Source of the DNA: Rotaria sp. Silwood1 | Taxonomy: Eukaryota; Rotifera; Eurotatoria; Philodinida; Philodinidae | Length of the DNA stretch: 64,000 nt | Assembly (NCBI GenBank): GCA_905250075.1 | Contig: CAJNOP010000040.1 | Location: 1,419,646-1,483,645, forward strand | Direction of reading: 5' to 3' | Shown: positions 13,639 to 27,400 of the stretch, one piece after another | How positions within the stretch are numbered: position 1 is the first letter of the stretch | Layout: each line of letters opens with the position of its first letter | The notes under the pieces: generated by a model | Told to the model about the DNA's origin: nothing | The model's database searches: none | The model's input: the letters and a program-made list of their open reading frames with translations, nothing else | Program-made: the position numbers and the translations under genes

Positions 13639-15420
13639 AAAAACTCAATATTTTTATTCTTTCTTCCTTTTTTTTTCTTATTGTAATTTTCTTTATTGTA
13701 TTCTTATATTTGATCGTATACGTGTCAATGCACAATCAATAATCTTGCTTTGTATATCTGTCGAACAGTGTGCAAAAAAAAAAAATAATTCCTTTGTATA
13801 CGCCTATCCGATAAAACAAAATATGATTTATGATATCTAACATTAAAGCTTTGAACAAGCAAATTAATTTAATGAACGTTAAGTTTGTGTGTATGTATGT
13901 GTCAATGTTCGTTTATTTATTATTATTTTTTTTTCTTTTGTTAGTCAAATGGTTCTGGTTAATTATTTTTTTTCCTAGCTTTATGTTATGCTTGTTCCCG
14001 TTTATTAAAAACATATAAATATATAATATCGTTGTCGAATATGATAATTTTTCATTTGTTGAATATATTTAGTAAAATTTCTATGAAATTATCTAGTATT
14101 TCATAGAAAATTAATCTTCAAAAAACCAATAGAAGTTATTTATGATATCAACTGATTCAATATTTACTATCATAAAACCAACTGTTGATGTCTTATCTTA
14201 TACGAACAAATAAAATAAAAATTACCAAGGAAAGAAAAAGAGAGCAAATAAATTTTAGTTTTATTTTTCTTCAAAAAAAAACAAAAACCAGAAAGAAAAT
14301 AAAAATAGATGAAATAGTTAGATCAATAAAACAAAACTATTCTTGTATTTTATTTTTCCTTATCAATCAATTAATTTTTTTCACAAAATAAAATCATCAT
14401 TAAATGTCTATCTTGTTCATAAAAATAATCACTCGGGATTATAAAAATATGAAGAAGATAATTGAAAACAAAAAAAAAAGAAGTTATAAAAAAGATTTCA
14501 TTTAAAGCAATAGATATATATGTATTTAAAATAGGTAGACTGTACCAGCAGTTCAATGAAATTAGCACAAAAAAAAAAAACGAAACCATATTCGACATCG
14601 TATATAAAATGTCAATGAAATACATATATTTATATTTTGTTTGTATGTTCATAAAAAGATATGAAGTAAATGATAAATATCGAAAGAACTGAAATAAAAT
14701 AAGAGAACATCTATTATTTATTTCAAAATGTAATTCTCTTCATTGTTTTCTTAATTAATTTTCATAGGAACATCACATAGACACCAGTAGTTTTTATCAT
14801 TCCAGGTAGAAGACCCAAGATCATCAAAATATAGTGTACTTTGTTCGATCAATCATTGAACAATCAGGTGAACTCTTGATCGAACCTTTCGAAAACGCTA
14901 TTCTGATGTTATTTTCTTTTTGATTTACACAGACCTGAGATTTCTATCTTGTTCCATATGACATGGATAAATTCACCGTGCTGAGTCAAATGGTGGTAGT
15001 TTTTTGTTGCTTCAAAAAGATTTGACTCTGTTATCTCAATATTTCTGAAATTTTTCTGAGTGATGATAAGTCGATTCGTGAAAATCGAAAATCTTAGGAA
15101 AAGCCCTCTAAATTTCGAATGTAGAAAGCTTGCAATGTCAGCCTTGTGTAAATCGAAGAACAAGAAATTTTTCTATCAAGTAGTTTCATTAAAAGTTTCA
15201 ATTGAAAGAAGAATAGCTTCAGTATATCGTTTTCAAAAAAAAATATCTTCAGTGATGAAAATCACACGTCTTTCAAATATTCCTATCAAAAGTAATTCAA
15301 AAAAACAATGAATCACATTATGCTTTGAAATAAATAGTAGTTAAAGATAGAGAAAAATTGAATTTTGTTTTTTGACGTACTTAAAATTATTTAGATTGAT
15401 CTTATTTCTATTTATGTAGT
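13639..15420. other. Convergent intergenic region, no gene seen
   Basis: This 1.8 kb lies between the 3' ends of the RILP-like gene and the first NIDO-AMOP-VWD receptor. It is strongly AT-rich with many A and T homopolymers. Short frames such as 14185-14692 are Lys/Ile/Phe-rich and look like composition artefacts. I see no structured repeat or RNA gene. Confidence 0.6.
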
Positions 15421-18400
15421 TCATTTTGGTATTACTATATTTGGATTAATGGCTTCTATAAAATCATCTTCTATATTATCATCATCTTTTATCATATCAT
15501 CTAACAAATCAGTAGTAAATTCAATTTCATTAATATCATGTGAATCCGGAAATAAATTAGCTGTTCCAGATGAATCATCTTTAAGATCACGAGGCAAACT
15601 ATTTAATGTATCAACCATTCCACGCATTTGGGTTTGTGGTATAGGACCACTTGGTAATGATGTATGTTGAGAATTTTCATTTCTATGATAAATTGGATTG
15701 TGAGTTGTTGTTGAATCAGATGAATTTGTATCAGATGTATCATTAGTTTGTTCATCACTTTTAGCACGACTTGAATCAGTAAGACCAACTGTATTTTTAC
15801 TGGTAGTACCCATAGTTGGAGGACGAGCTCGAGGAATAGTAAGCTTTTTACTACCTGTTGATTGTTTTGTTTCTCTTAAAATACGGATTATTTATTCAAA
15901 ATTCTTTTTTTTTTAATGAATTCTTACTTATTTTTTGAACGAGAACGTTTTCCAATAATATAAAAAATACACATGGAGAGAGAAATCAATAGAAGAAGAC
16001 CAGCTACAGCACTTATAACAGCAACAATAATTATCCAAGTTCTTGATGGTGGTGCCTGTTAAAAAGACAATTTTTCAAATACTAGACAATTACTAAATGA
16101 TTTAAGTAGATGATGGCTTTTTAGCAAGTTTTCATTTATTGTACTTCTTCATGTAGCTAGCAATTTAAATTAATTTGATAGCTAATCAAAAAATTTGTAA
16201 ACAGTTATTCAATAATTTCAATAGTTGCACCTTTTATAATAATATTTGGTTTATTGATCTTCATCATATTATAGACTATTCAAAGCTAATGTTACTAAAA
16301 AAAACTATCGTAGCTATTATCAAGAGTTAATAACTAATCAAGAAAAAACATAGATAAATTTTAAATAGCTCATTTTCTTGTGTGTGATGATTTTTAGTCA
16401 GTTTCTTTTGCTTATGTCTTATTATTTTATTATGTTATATTCTCGATGTTTTCCTTTTTGATAATATGTATTTAAAATATTTTGTAATGATAGACTTATT
16501 TAACTATCATTGAATATCTCTTACATTTTTTCTCATTATATTATGGCTTAACCTCTTCGTGATTATTTGTATTAGTTTATATTTGAATATATGTCATTGA
16601 TTTATTGGTTTTATACACTGGATAATAGAAATATAGATTTTTTTCTAAGACAACCACTAATCACTTCAAAATTAATCATTTGTTATTGAAAAATAAAATA
16701 AAAGCAAATATGCTTCGTACAACCTTTATTTGTTTATTTTTCTTTTCTTCTAATGTGCTCATTTCATATTATTCATTTCTAACTAAGGCATTATTTTCCA
16801 AACATCTCTAAACTTATTGTCTTCCGATTCAATGAAAGTATTGACTATTTAATTTCAGCTATTTTCAATTCCAATAAAAGAACAATTCTATGATATTTTC
16901 TTTTCTTATTCATCAAAGTATATTCAACCTCTCCTTTTCTTACATAAAAAAATCACAATAATTAAATAGCTTAGTGCTATCTGAAAAGCTACGAATATTT
17001 GTAAAATAGTGTTTGAGATTAAGTAACTATTCAGTTTGAGATATTGAAAAAGAAAAAGAAATAGCTACAAATATTGATTAAACAGTGTTAAAAATCATGG
17101 CGAAGTGCTTGAGATTAAACGGCTATCCATTTAGAGATATGAAGAGTCAATGAATAGTTAAATCTTGATCAATAATGAACTATATCTGAACAAAACTTCC
17201 TTAAATATTTCTATTCGCTATTCTTATCTACTTTCTCGATACAAAAATTGTATCTCTTTTGAGAATGAGTCAATGATTGTAGGATTGGTTGTGTTATTGT
17301 TACCTTCGAAAGCCGACATAAATAACCTTCGAAATCAGAAAAACATCGACAGGTATCATTTGAGGTCATACTGCAAACGCCACGTTCCATAAATTGACAC
17401 TCCATGCAAGAAGGTTGTACTTCGGTGATTTTTTCTAGAAATATCATTAAAAATCAATATATATTAAACATTTAATTGTTCTATCATTAAACTTACCTAT
17501 CTTTCCACTTTTTTGATTTATAATTATTTGTATTGTCAAAGTATAACTAGTATTTAAAGGTATATTTTTATAAATTTCATTGACAAGCTGCAAACGTTGA
17601 GTAGCATTCAATGATATATTTAAACCAACATAACGTTCAAATTTAACATCTTTTGAATCACTACTTTGAGTAATATAAAATGATGGATAATATCTTTCAA
17701 GTTTCACTGTATTTACCTAGTATTCTTTATTTGTACATCCGCTGTATTATAGGCACTATTTATTTGACTTAAACTTCTTAATATCTAGTATTCGAAATCA
17801 AAATGATTATGAAATAAATAATATATTATATTATATATCATACTATAGAGTTCAATTCTAATTCGCTAAAAATGGATTGTTTTATTCGGTTGGCAATTTC
17901 AATTATGAACCACGTCGGATCTAAAAATGACAAAAATGATCTTATATATATATAAATCAGTGCCTGTATGTCTGTGCCGATTTAAAGATCAGCGTGTAGT
18001 TGGGTGTAGGGTACTGTAAAATGAGAATGATTAGCTGGAGATTGGTGTAGGATGCAGTGGGATGAGAGCCAGTGGATGAGGGCTGATGTAGACTACGGTG
18101 AAGTGATAGTGAGTGTGTGAGGATTGGTATAGGATGTGCTGAAGTAAGAATAAGTGAGTGAGGACTGGTGTAGGTTGCAGTGGAGTGAGAGTGAGTGAGT
18201 GTAAGGTGCAAAGATGTTGGATGTAGGTGTGATGTTGGAATGAGTGAAGCGATGTCGGGAGTGAAGGGATGTGGTATGGAGATGAGAGTGTATAAGTGGG
18301 TGCTGTTGAGTGACAGTAGGTGTGCATATGGTTTCGTATGTGGGTAGATGAGATTGAAGTTGTATTGAAAATCATGAGGTAACACACACACTATACCTAC

Positions 18401-21400
18401 ATTCAACACTCTTACTCCAAGTCTACAACTGCAAGCATTTATCTAGCAATACAAAGAACTTGTGTGGAGATCGTGGAGGTAAGGACTCTACTGCAGCTTT
18501 GATAATTTCCACACTGTCAGAAAACGCTTACTTTCGTGGTGAAATCAAATAACCGTGCAGTATGCACGAATTCTCGCTAGTGATAGGATATTTAATAAGA
18601 CAATTTACTGTTAGCATTTGCTGCAATACACTTTTCACCAGTAAAATGGACAAATGGGTGACCAGGACATTGACATGTTTGATTGATTGCACTTGAGAAA
18701 AGAATAAAATTAAATATTGTGTTTGGACATGCACATCGACCAGTAGCTGCACGACATTCAGCAGGATATATGCATTGATTTTCACAATCAGATGAATAGT
18801 CCGTTAGTAGACAAGAGTCAGGTGTGTTTAAGATATTTTTATATGTTTGGGTTCTATCACCTTAAAATATTATTTCGTTTATGTGACATATTTATTTGAA
18901 TCATTTTATGAACATACCTCCTACTGAATACCCATCGGTGCATCGACATTCATATAGGCCTCCAATATTAACACAATATGTGTTAGTATAATTGGCACAA
19001 CTTATAGAATTTAGGCATTCATTGATATCGATACATGAACCAACAATAGACTATACAACAAAACTTATTAACTGTTAAAATTTGTGAAAAATAAAAAACT
19101 TTCACAAACCTCATAGCCATCTTTACAATTACAAGTGTAATTTCCAAAAGTATTGTAACAAATTGAACTTTCTGGATTACAAGTACTTGCATTCTTTGCA
19201 CATTCATCGATATCTGTATACATAAATTAATTGAATCGTCAAAACTTAGCCTCACTTATTGATTTCTCATACCTGTACAAGACATAGTTGTGTTGTCTTT
19301 TTCATAACCAAGTTTACATGTACAAATCGCTGTACCACTATTTGGATCTGTTGAACAATCTTCTGTTATATTATTACATGGACTATTGATTGCTGATAAG
19401 AACAAAAAAATTTCCTTCATAACCTAAAGATCGAATGATAAGTGAAATATTCCTACCACATTGATCAATAAGTTGAATACAAAGAGGTGGTTGATATATG
19501 GGATCGCAAATACAGCTTTCATTTACATGTGTTGCATTTCGATTACATTTACCATGAACACATTCACATGACTGCTTACAACCATAACCATAATTTTGAT
19601 CACGACATGCTTCAAATAAATAAATATTATGAAAATAAAATATTTGAAATATCAAATACATATATCTTACGCAGACATCCCTTCATAGTATCAGAATAAT
19701 CAAAACCTGGGTATTTCATACAATTACATTGATAAGAATTAGTTTTTTGTTCACAGAATTCATCACATGTCGACTTGCACCAAGCCGAAATTGCTATTCA
19801 TTTTGATCAGTTATATCTATTAAATCATCTATTGTATCAAAGCTACTTACGAATACAACCACCATTTATTTTGACAGTCTCATTTACACATAGGGTAATA
19901 TTGTTACTATCGATGCAGGTTTCATTAGTAGTAAAATTACAGAGCTTTGGATCGTCTAAGAAAACAATATTTAACAATGGGATTGATTCGTAATCATGAT
20001 TTTTCAACTATACGTACAAGTACAATTTCCAGTACTGTTAAAAACAGGACTGCATTCACATGTATAACTTCCATTGGTATTGATACAAATCTCACCATCA
20101 ATACAGCGACGAATAAAAGTACCATTGATATTCGGTTCAGTACATTCATTAATATCTTAAGAGAAAAGAAATGAGGACCTATTTATTTCATTTTTTTGTT
20201 ATTTAGAAAAATTTACCAACACATGTTTCATTATAGAATCGATAACCAGAAAAACAGTCACAGGTATATGATCCAATAAGATTATTACATACGCCATTTC
20301 CACATAAAGATGAATTTAAATTTAAACTGCATTCATTTTCATCTGAAATTAGACTTCTTTACATCAAAGTATTCTAGTTTTCATAAATTCTTACCTTCAC
20401 ATGTAAAATTATCGACTGGAATATATCCTTTTACACATGTCCCGTCACAATAATAGGAACGATTTTGCTCTTGTTGTTGAGTGGCATTCAATCTCACACA
20501 TGTTGTTTTATTATCCCAATTGACTTTACAAGCACTACCAGATGTACAGCCATCATAATCCAACTGACATAAAATACCTTATGAAGAAAAAGTTCTTTTT
20601 TTTTAAACAAGAAATTTAACGTCTATTCATTTTGTATACCATCATATTGTGCTGGACAGTCACATGAAGCAAGTTGATAATGATCAGATATTGTAGTTGT
20701 TTCCTCAAAATTACATGTACCATTGTTGGTACATAAACAAGCGAGAATATCCAAATATGTTTGAGATGTAGAATTTGATCCATATTGAATTGTCAATCTA
20801 GAATAAATTATAGTTGTAATCGTGTTTTTATCTTTTCTTTTTTTTTTATATTGAAATATTTTTGTAAAAAATAATCAGCAATTTCGTTAAAATTACAATG
20901 TTGCAATACTGTTTTATAAAGTCCTTCATAGACTTCTAAACAACAAGAAACAAATCAAATCTTTTCCTTTACGTCTACTGATGAAATTATCATGTAATTG
21001 TTAGATTTGGTTTTATTTTTTAGACCCGTGGTGAACTAGAGAATCGAATTAGAATTAATTTCGCTTCAAGTTTTTTTGGCAGCTGTTTTTTTAATTTAAT
21101 TATAGAGACCAACAATCATAGTGTCGGTTTGGTAGGTATATTCATTCATATCGATTTGTTTCTATAATTTAACTGCAAAATAATCAAGCATAAATATCAT
21201 CAACAGTTAGATATTGCTGGCTTATGTCTTCGACACACGTTATTTCTTTTGATTCGTGACGGCATGATAAATAGATATGATCGTTATTTAAAAAAGCAAC
21301 ATTGAGTTCTTCATGAAAACAAACCGATGATATTTTGAATATTAGTTGCGGAAGTAACAATTGAAACTCTCTTGTTGGGTGTTCCGTACTAGAAAAAGTT

Positions 21401-24400
21401 CTCACATTATTGAGAATCTGATAATTCACAATGAATAAATTCATGTATGAATCCGAGTGATATAAGAGACAATATTTTTCTTTTTTCTACTGTATGATTC
21501 TTCAAAGAATGTGATGACGAATGAAAAAATTACTTCAATAAAATTTAGTGTAATATTACAAAAGACCAAAGGAACAAAAATACTGATAATGTGAATATTT
21601 CTTTTTATGATTTTATCAAAGTAAGATTGAGTTCAAAAACGAAAAAACGTTTATCCAATTAGCCATGAGCGAATTTAACGACAAGATACATAGATACATA
21701 ATGTTGCATCATGAAGGTATAGATAAAACTCGAAATAGCGCTTTAGACAATTGAAAATACTTACAAAACTTCAACAGAATCATTTACATTGTTGGGCATT
21801 AGCACTGTGATAGAAGACAAACCATTATTAGCGATATTTTGTGTTCTATTAGATGGATAAATTGTGACATAGGCACTTTTTATAGTTGTTCCATTATCAG
21901 GTATAATATTAATTTCAAATGAATAATTACGATTTGTATTATCAATTGGTGAGATAATTTTAACGGGTAAAGTCAAATTGATAGTTGGAGGTATTTCACC
22001 TATTTTAAATTAACAGAAAAAGAACACATAAGAATTGCTTTTTAATGAAAATTTTACCTAAAGCAATTCTCGATTCTTGAATTAATTCTAAACCTAAAGC
22101 TGTTACTTCACTAGTAAAAGAATTAATTCGAATGAGATAATCATGAATACATTCAAAATTGTCATGACATGTCCGATTGACAACGATTTGATTCAAACTT
22201 GGATTCAAACTTGTAAGTAAGTTTGATGCATTCTTATAATACCATTCTACTAAACTTCTTGGCATAATAGGTATTCTATTGTCGAATGTTGTGTCATTCG
22301 GTACCTTCCCTGAAAGAAAAGTTTTTCTTTTAAAAGATTTACTATTTTGTCATTGAAACTTACAAGACAAACAAGCATTAAGAACATCTTCATCATGCCG
22401 TGATACTGTTATATTCACTAAATCTGTTATTGGTATTATCTGATTTGTTTGTCGATTGAATAGATCATCATTGGGTTTTCCATTGAAATTTCCAACTAGA
22501 CCTTCAATATGTGTTCGAAATTTCTCTGGTAATATTAGTTTACATTCGAGATTTTCGCCAATAATTTCAAACTGCATAGAAAGTCCTAAGAACAAGAAAA
22601 ACACAATATTTCTTTTATCTTTATATAAAATGGAGACAAATATATAATCACTTACCAGACCATAGAGAAATGGTCAGCTGAGGTATTGTAGCATTTAATA
22701 TAGATCTAGTTGTTTGTTGTACGCGATAAATATATCGTTCTGTATAATTCATTGTATTTATATAATCATAATTAAAGTTATTTGACAAATCATTTGTAAG
22801 TGTTGCATCGTTGTTAACGGAAAAGTCTTAAAAAATGAATAATTATTTTTGTTTATTACAGGTTTTTTAATATTTATTACTAAATTTGCCATTGTTATTA
22901 CTAATGACAAAAGTAAAGCTGACAGCAATTATAGTGTAACTTGAAAAAATTGAACCGTAACCATGTGTTCGTTCAATATAAGACAACGCTGGTGGTACGA
23001 ATACAGAACGAACACGAATTTCAAATAAATCATCAGGATATATAAGATCAATATTCGATGCATTGTTATTTAAATTACTTTGTGCAGTTGCACTAGCTTC
23101 AGGCGTCGTTTGAGCAAAAACAAAAAGACCCTGTATGTGACATGTATATCGACCATTATCAATCGTATTAACATGAGGATCACCAACACCAGTGACTATA
23201 ATAATAAAACAATTATTATTTATATTCCAAATTTCTTTTTTTTAAACAAATATCCAATAGAGAACTAAAATGAAACATTACCTATAGCTGGAGGTCGATA
23301 TCCTGTACAACTACTGGGTGGATGAAGTTGAAAATAGAAATGACATGTTCCCCAATCTGGACGTCCAGTTATATACGAAGGGGAACAACATTGATCACTA
23401 AAATCATCTAATAAATACAATCAATACAAAAAAGAAATATATTTACTAAAATGGGATTCGTCTTTGCCAAGGATATGGTAGAAAAAGAATATATGGATTT
23501 GATAAAACTGATCCGGCCAGACTACCAAAAGTAATTAATCCTTGGCTGAACCTCTGATAACAACATGTCTAAAATTAGAGATATATTTTTATTCATTTAG
23601 TATACTATAATTGATCCATTGTCGTACTTGTGACCTGAGTAATTGCAATTTCCAACCTATATTTATCCAACTAGTAGTCCTGGGTGCATAACAAACAATA
23701 TTTTGAGATAATTCATATTGAGTTTCGCTGAACAAACGACCAAAACGAGTATCGATTTGTGCTTGTCGAAGTGTACATGGACATGGAAATCGAGGATTTA
23801 TTCTAAATATAATGAAAATAAAGTACAAATAAACTAGAATATTAATTCATACCTTATATCATTTAGATTCTCCCAAGGATACAATATATTTATTCTTGTT
23901 TCTTGTAAAAAGCTCACTTCACATTGACTTAAGAAACGACCACCAACATAAAAGTATGTCTTACTACGTTGTGCTAAAAGAATATTATAAAGTTAGACGT
24001 AAAAATATTTTTTAAGCAATTAAGTGAAATACTTAGAAACAAAGCATTTTGATAATAAGACTGATCATTTAAAATTTGCACTAGAAAATTTTTTCCACGA
24101 TATCCTAAATAGTAAGAAAAGAGATGATTGATATTTATATAAAATTACACAAAAATGAATGAATAACATACCAACAAAAGGTCTAAAATAGCCAAGATCA
24201 CTCGGAAGATTGGTATAATCGAATACAATATAAGATCGAAGAACTGGATAACTATAGAGTGAAGAATCATATTCATATGTATTAATCAAATATGCTGAGA
24301 ATGATACATTCTTTAAAATAAAATGAATAAAAAAATATTGAATACGTAAAAAGATATTGAGACTAATACTTACTATTGATTTATTAACAGAAGAAAATTC

Positions 24401-27400
24401 ATACAAAAGATTTTGCCAAGTGATTCGAGTAACTCTTGCTGCTGCAAAATTCGTTGAACAAAATGATATTGGACAAGCGAATTTGATGACTGATTGAATC
24501 ACATCATTGTAAATACTTGCATCACTACCAGTAGCATTCGTCGAACTGAACCAGTTAATTATGATATTGGAATAATTCTAAACGATTGTTTTTTATATCA
24601 TTTTAGAGAAAAAAACAGAAACATTGATAAAATAAATTACTCACAGAAATATAACTCATGTCTGCCCAGAATGGAGCTGCAATAGCTTGATTATTGATTT
24701 GTTGAAAGGCAGAAGTTGTCATTGTTCGGGCATAATAAGGTGTATCGAATGTAATGTAACCTTTATTAGATATCTATAAAATAATAGAAAACATTTACAA
24801 AAGATTATTTTGACTTAACTTAATAATCAAACCCAAATACGACGATATGTTTGTTCAAAAAAATACATTGTATCAGGTAATGCATAAGAAATAATTCGTA
24901 TGCTAGGATCTCTATCAGTAGTTGGTGGAATAACACTAATTGCTGAAATAGATTAGAAAAATAAGAATGACATTGTATATGTATAGATAGGAATATAATG
25001 AAATATATACTTTCACAAGGTGGAGAAGAAGAACATGTTTCATTTTGTACAGCACTGCCACCTCCGCAAAGAGAATTTGAACAACTTTGACCAGTAGTAA
25101 CGTCAACACATAATCGAACTACTATTCGATATGCTGGTCCACACTGTGGAGTACAATTAGTTATTGGTACCCAACTGGTCCAAATACAGACTACAAAGGA
25201 TGAAACAAAATTAGAGAATGAAACTAAAATTTTTTATCATTACCTTGTGGCCTTACTGTTGTTGCTATTGTCGTCGCTGCCGTTGTTGTTATTGTTGTTA
25301 TTGCTGTCGTATTTGTCGTTGTTATTGTTGCTGTTGTTGTTGCTATTGTTGTCGTATCTGTCGTTGCTGTTGTTGTCATTTCTGTTGTTGCTGTTATTGA
25401 GGATTGAGTTTCAGTTGTTATTTTTTCGGTAGTGGTAGAAGTTGAAGTTGAGTTTTGAGAAGGTACTATATACGATGATGAGAAACTAGATTGTGAAGAA
25501 GAAATAAACAATAGTGTTTAGTTACCTTCAGATGTTGTTTCGCTTGTAGAAGTTGCCGAGGCCGTACTTTGAAAATCACTTGTACTTAAATGAACAGTAC
25601 TTGTCGATTGTGTTGTACTTGTCACTGTCACTGCTGTGGCTATACATAATCAGAGAAAAATACTTCAAATATAACCATAAAGGATGTCCTATAATAACTA
25701 ATGATAAATTGTTAATGATATTTTTCATACTTTTTGTTGACTTAGAGGACCTAAATTTTTATCGCATATATATCTAATGAAGATCTTTTGTTTCTGAAAG
25801 TTTCAACTATCTAACTAAAACTAGTGGTGATATGCATCGACAAGATTGAAATACATATATTTTCGTAATGAATATTGCAAGGTAGTTCCGTGGGTAGTCA
25901 ATCAAAAAATCACACAATATTCACAAAATTTTCTTTTATATCAAACTTTGTAGAGTTCTTTTCCGTTGATCATTTTAGTAAAAAAACTTTTCGAATTTCA
26001 TTGAGAAATGATGATGTTATAGTCGAAATATGTATCAAAAAAAAACAGAAAATGTCAGATTTTCTTTTTTGATAGGAATATCATATACAATGTCCAATCA
26101 AGATTTTTTCCTCCTAATCGTCTGTATCCAAGAAATCGACTACAGGGTTTTGTAAAACAAACTTTCCTCTACAAAATCTATTATGTCACATATCTCCAGA
26201 ATATAGCCGTTTTGAAATATGTGAATCGACTTTTACTTACATTTTACAATGTTTAGTATATTGTTTATAACATCATCATTTCTCAATGAAATTCGAAAAG
26301 TTTTTTATTAAAATGATCAACGGAAAAAAACTCTACAAAGTTTGATATAAAAGAAAATTTTCTGAATATTGTGTGATTTTTTGATTGACTACCCACGGAA
26401 CTAATGGGTGACCCATAATAAATGGCCGCACTTTGCATTGCATATTTTAATTTCAAAATACGTATTATTAAAAAAAACAAAATATATTACGAGATGCAGC
26501 GTGAAAAGCTCTACAATCTACAATGTAAAGCTTTGTTTAATTGTGCACTTTTTGTTTTCAAAAAATGCAAAATTCTATAAGATCTTTCTTTGTCTTTCCG
26601 AAAACATCATTTTTTTCTACACGAACGAGAAATTTCTTTTTTCCTATTTCATCTTTTTATCACTTAATATGTTTCATTTTGACAAAAACAGAATATACCA
26701 CAGGATGCAGCGTGAAAAGCTCTACAATCTAGGAAGTAGAGCTTATTTTAATTGTGCACTTTTCTTTTCAAAACTATCTACAACCAATTTTCGCCGTTGT
26801 GAAAGCATTATTTTTTCAACATGGATGAGAAATTCCTTTTTTCTTATTTCATGCATAAAATAAACTGCTGTGTGAAAATTGCAGAGCTTTTCACGTTGCA
26901 TCTTTTGTTTTTTTTTACGAAAGCATATTGGGTGATAAAAAGATAAACTAAGAAAAAAGGGTGTCCCGCTCGTGTAGAAAAAATGATTTTCTTTGCAACG
27001 ACCAAAATTGATCACAGAGAATTTTGGGTTTTTTGAAAACAAAAAATACACAATTAAAGAAAGCTTTATATTGCAGATCGTAGAGCTTTTCATGCTGCAT
27101 CTCGTAGTATATTTTGTTTTTTTAATAATACGTATTTTGGAATTAAAATACGCAATGCAAAGTGCGACCATTTATTATGGGTCACCCGTTACCTTGCAAT
27201 ATTCATTACGAACATATAGGTATTTCAATCTTGTCGATGCATATCACCACTAGTTTTAGCTAGAGAGTTGAAACTTTCAGAAACAAAAGATCTTCATTAG
27301 ATATATATGTGATAAAAATTTCAGTCCTCTACGTCAACAGAATGTATGAAAAATATCAAAAATTTATCATCAGCTATTATGGAACACCTTTTATTTAGTT

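Larger units (their letters stand above)
25680..27391. mobile_element. Hairpin MITE 'A', TA-flanked, interrupted at its centre by two more MITEs
   Basis: The left arm 25680-25882 and right arm 27192-27391 are inverted copies of each other (ends AAGGATGTCC and GGAACACCTT), flanked by TA at 25678-25679 and 27392-27393. The arms meet at a palindromic centre (GCAAGG-TA-CCTTGC), so the uninterrupted element would be about 405 bp with almost no loop. The TA duplication and the ATGTCCTATAAT-type terminus point to Tc1/mariner-like mobilisation. No transposase is encoded. It lies in an intron of receptor paralogue 1. Confidence 0.87.

Noticed and set aside
17957-18409. Minus-strand frames rich in His, Thr, Ser and Leu
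   Set aside because: They arise from the 41-bp minisatellite within an intron and end without splice sites linking them to receptor exons.
25218-25432. Plus-strand Cys-rich and Leu-rich frames
   Set aside because: They are reverse readings of the Thr-codon tract that is coding on the minus strand.
26283-27253. Overlapping frames of 60-150 codons on both strands
   Set aside because: They lie inside the nested hairpin MITEs; the two strands mirror each other because the DNA is an inverted repeat. No transposase motif is present.
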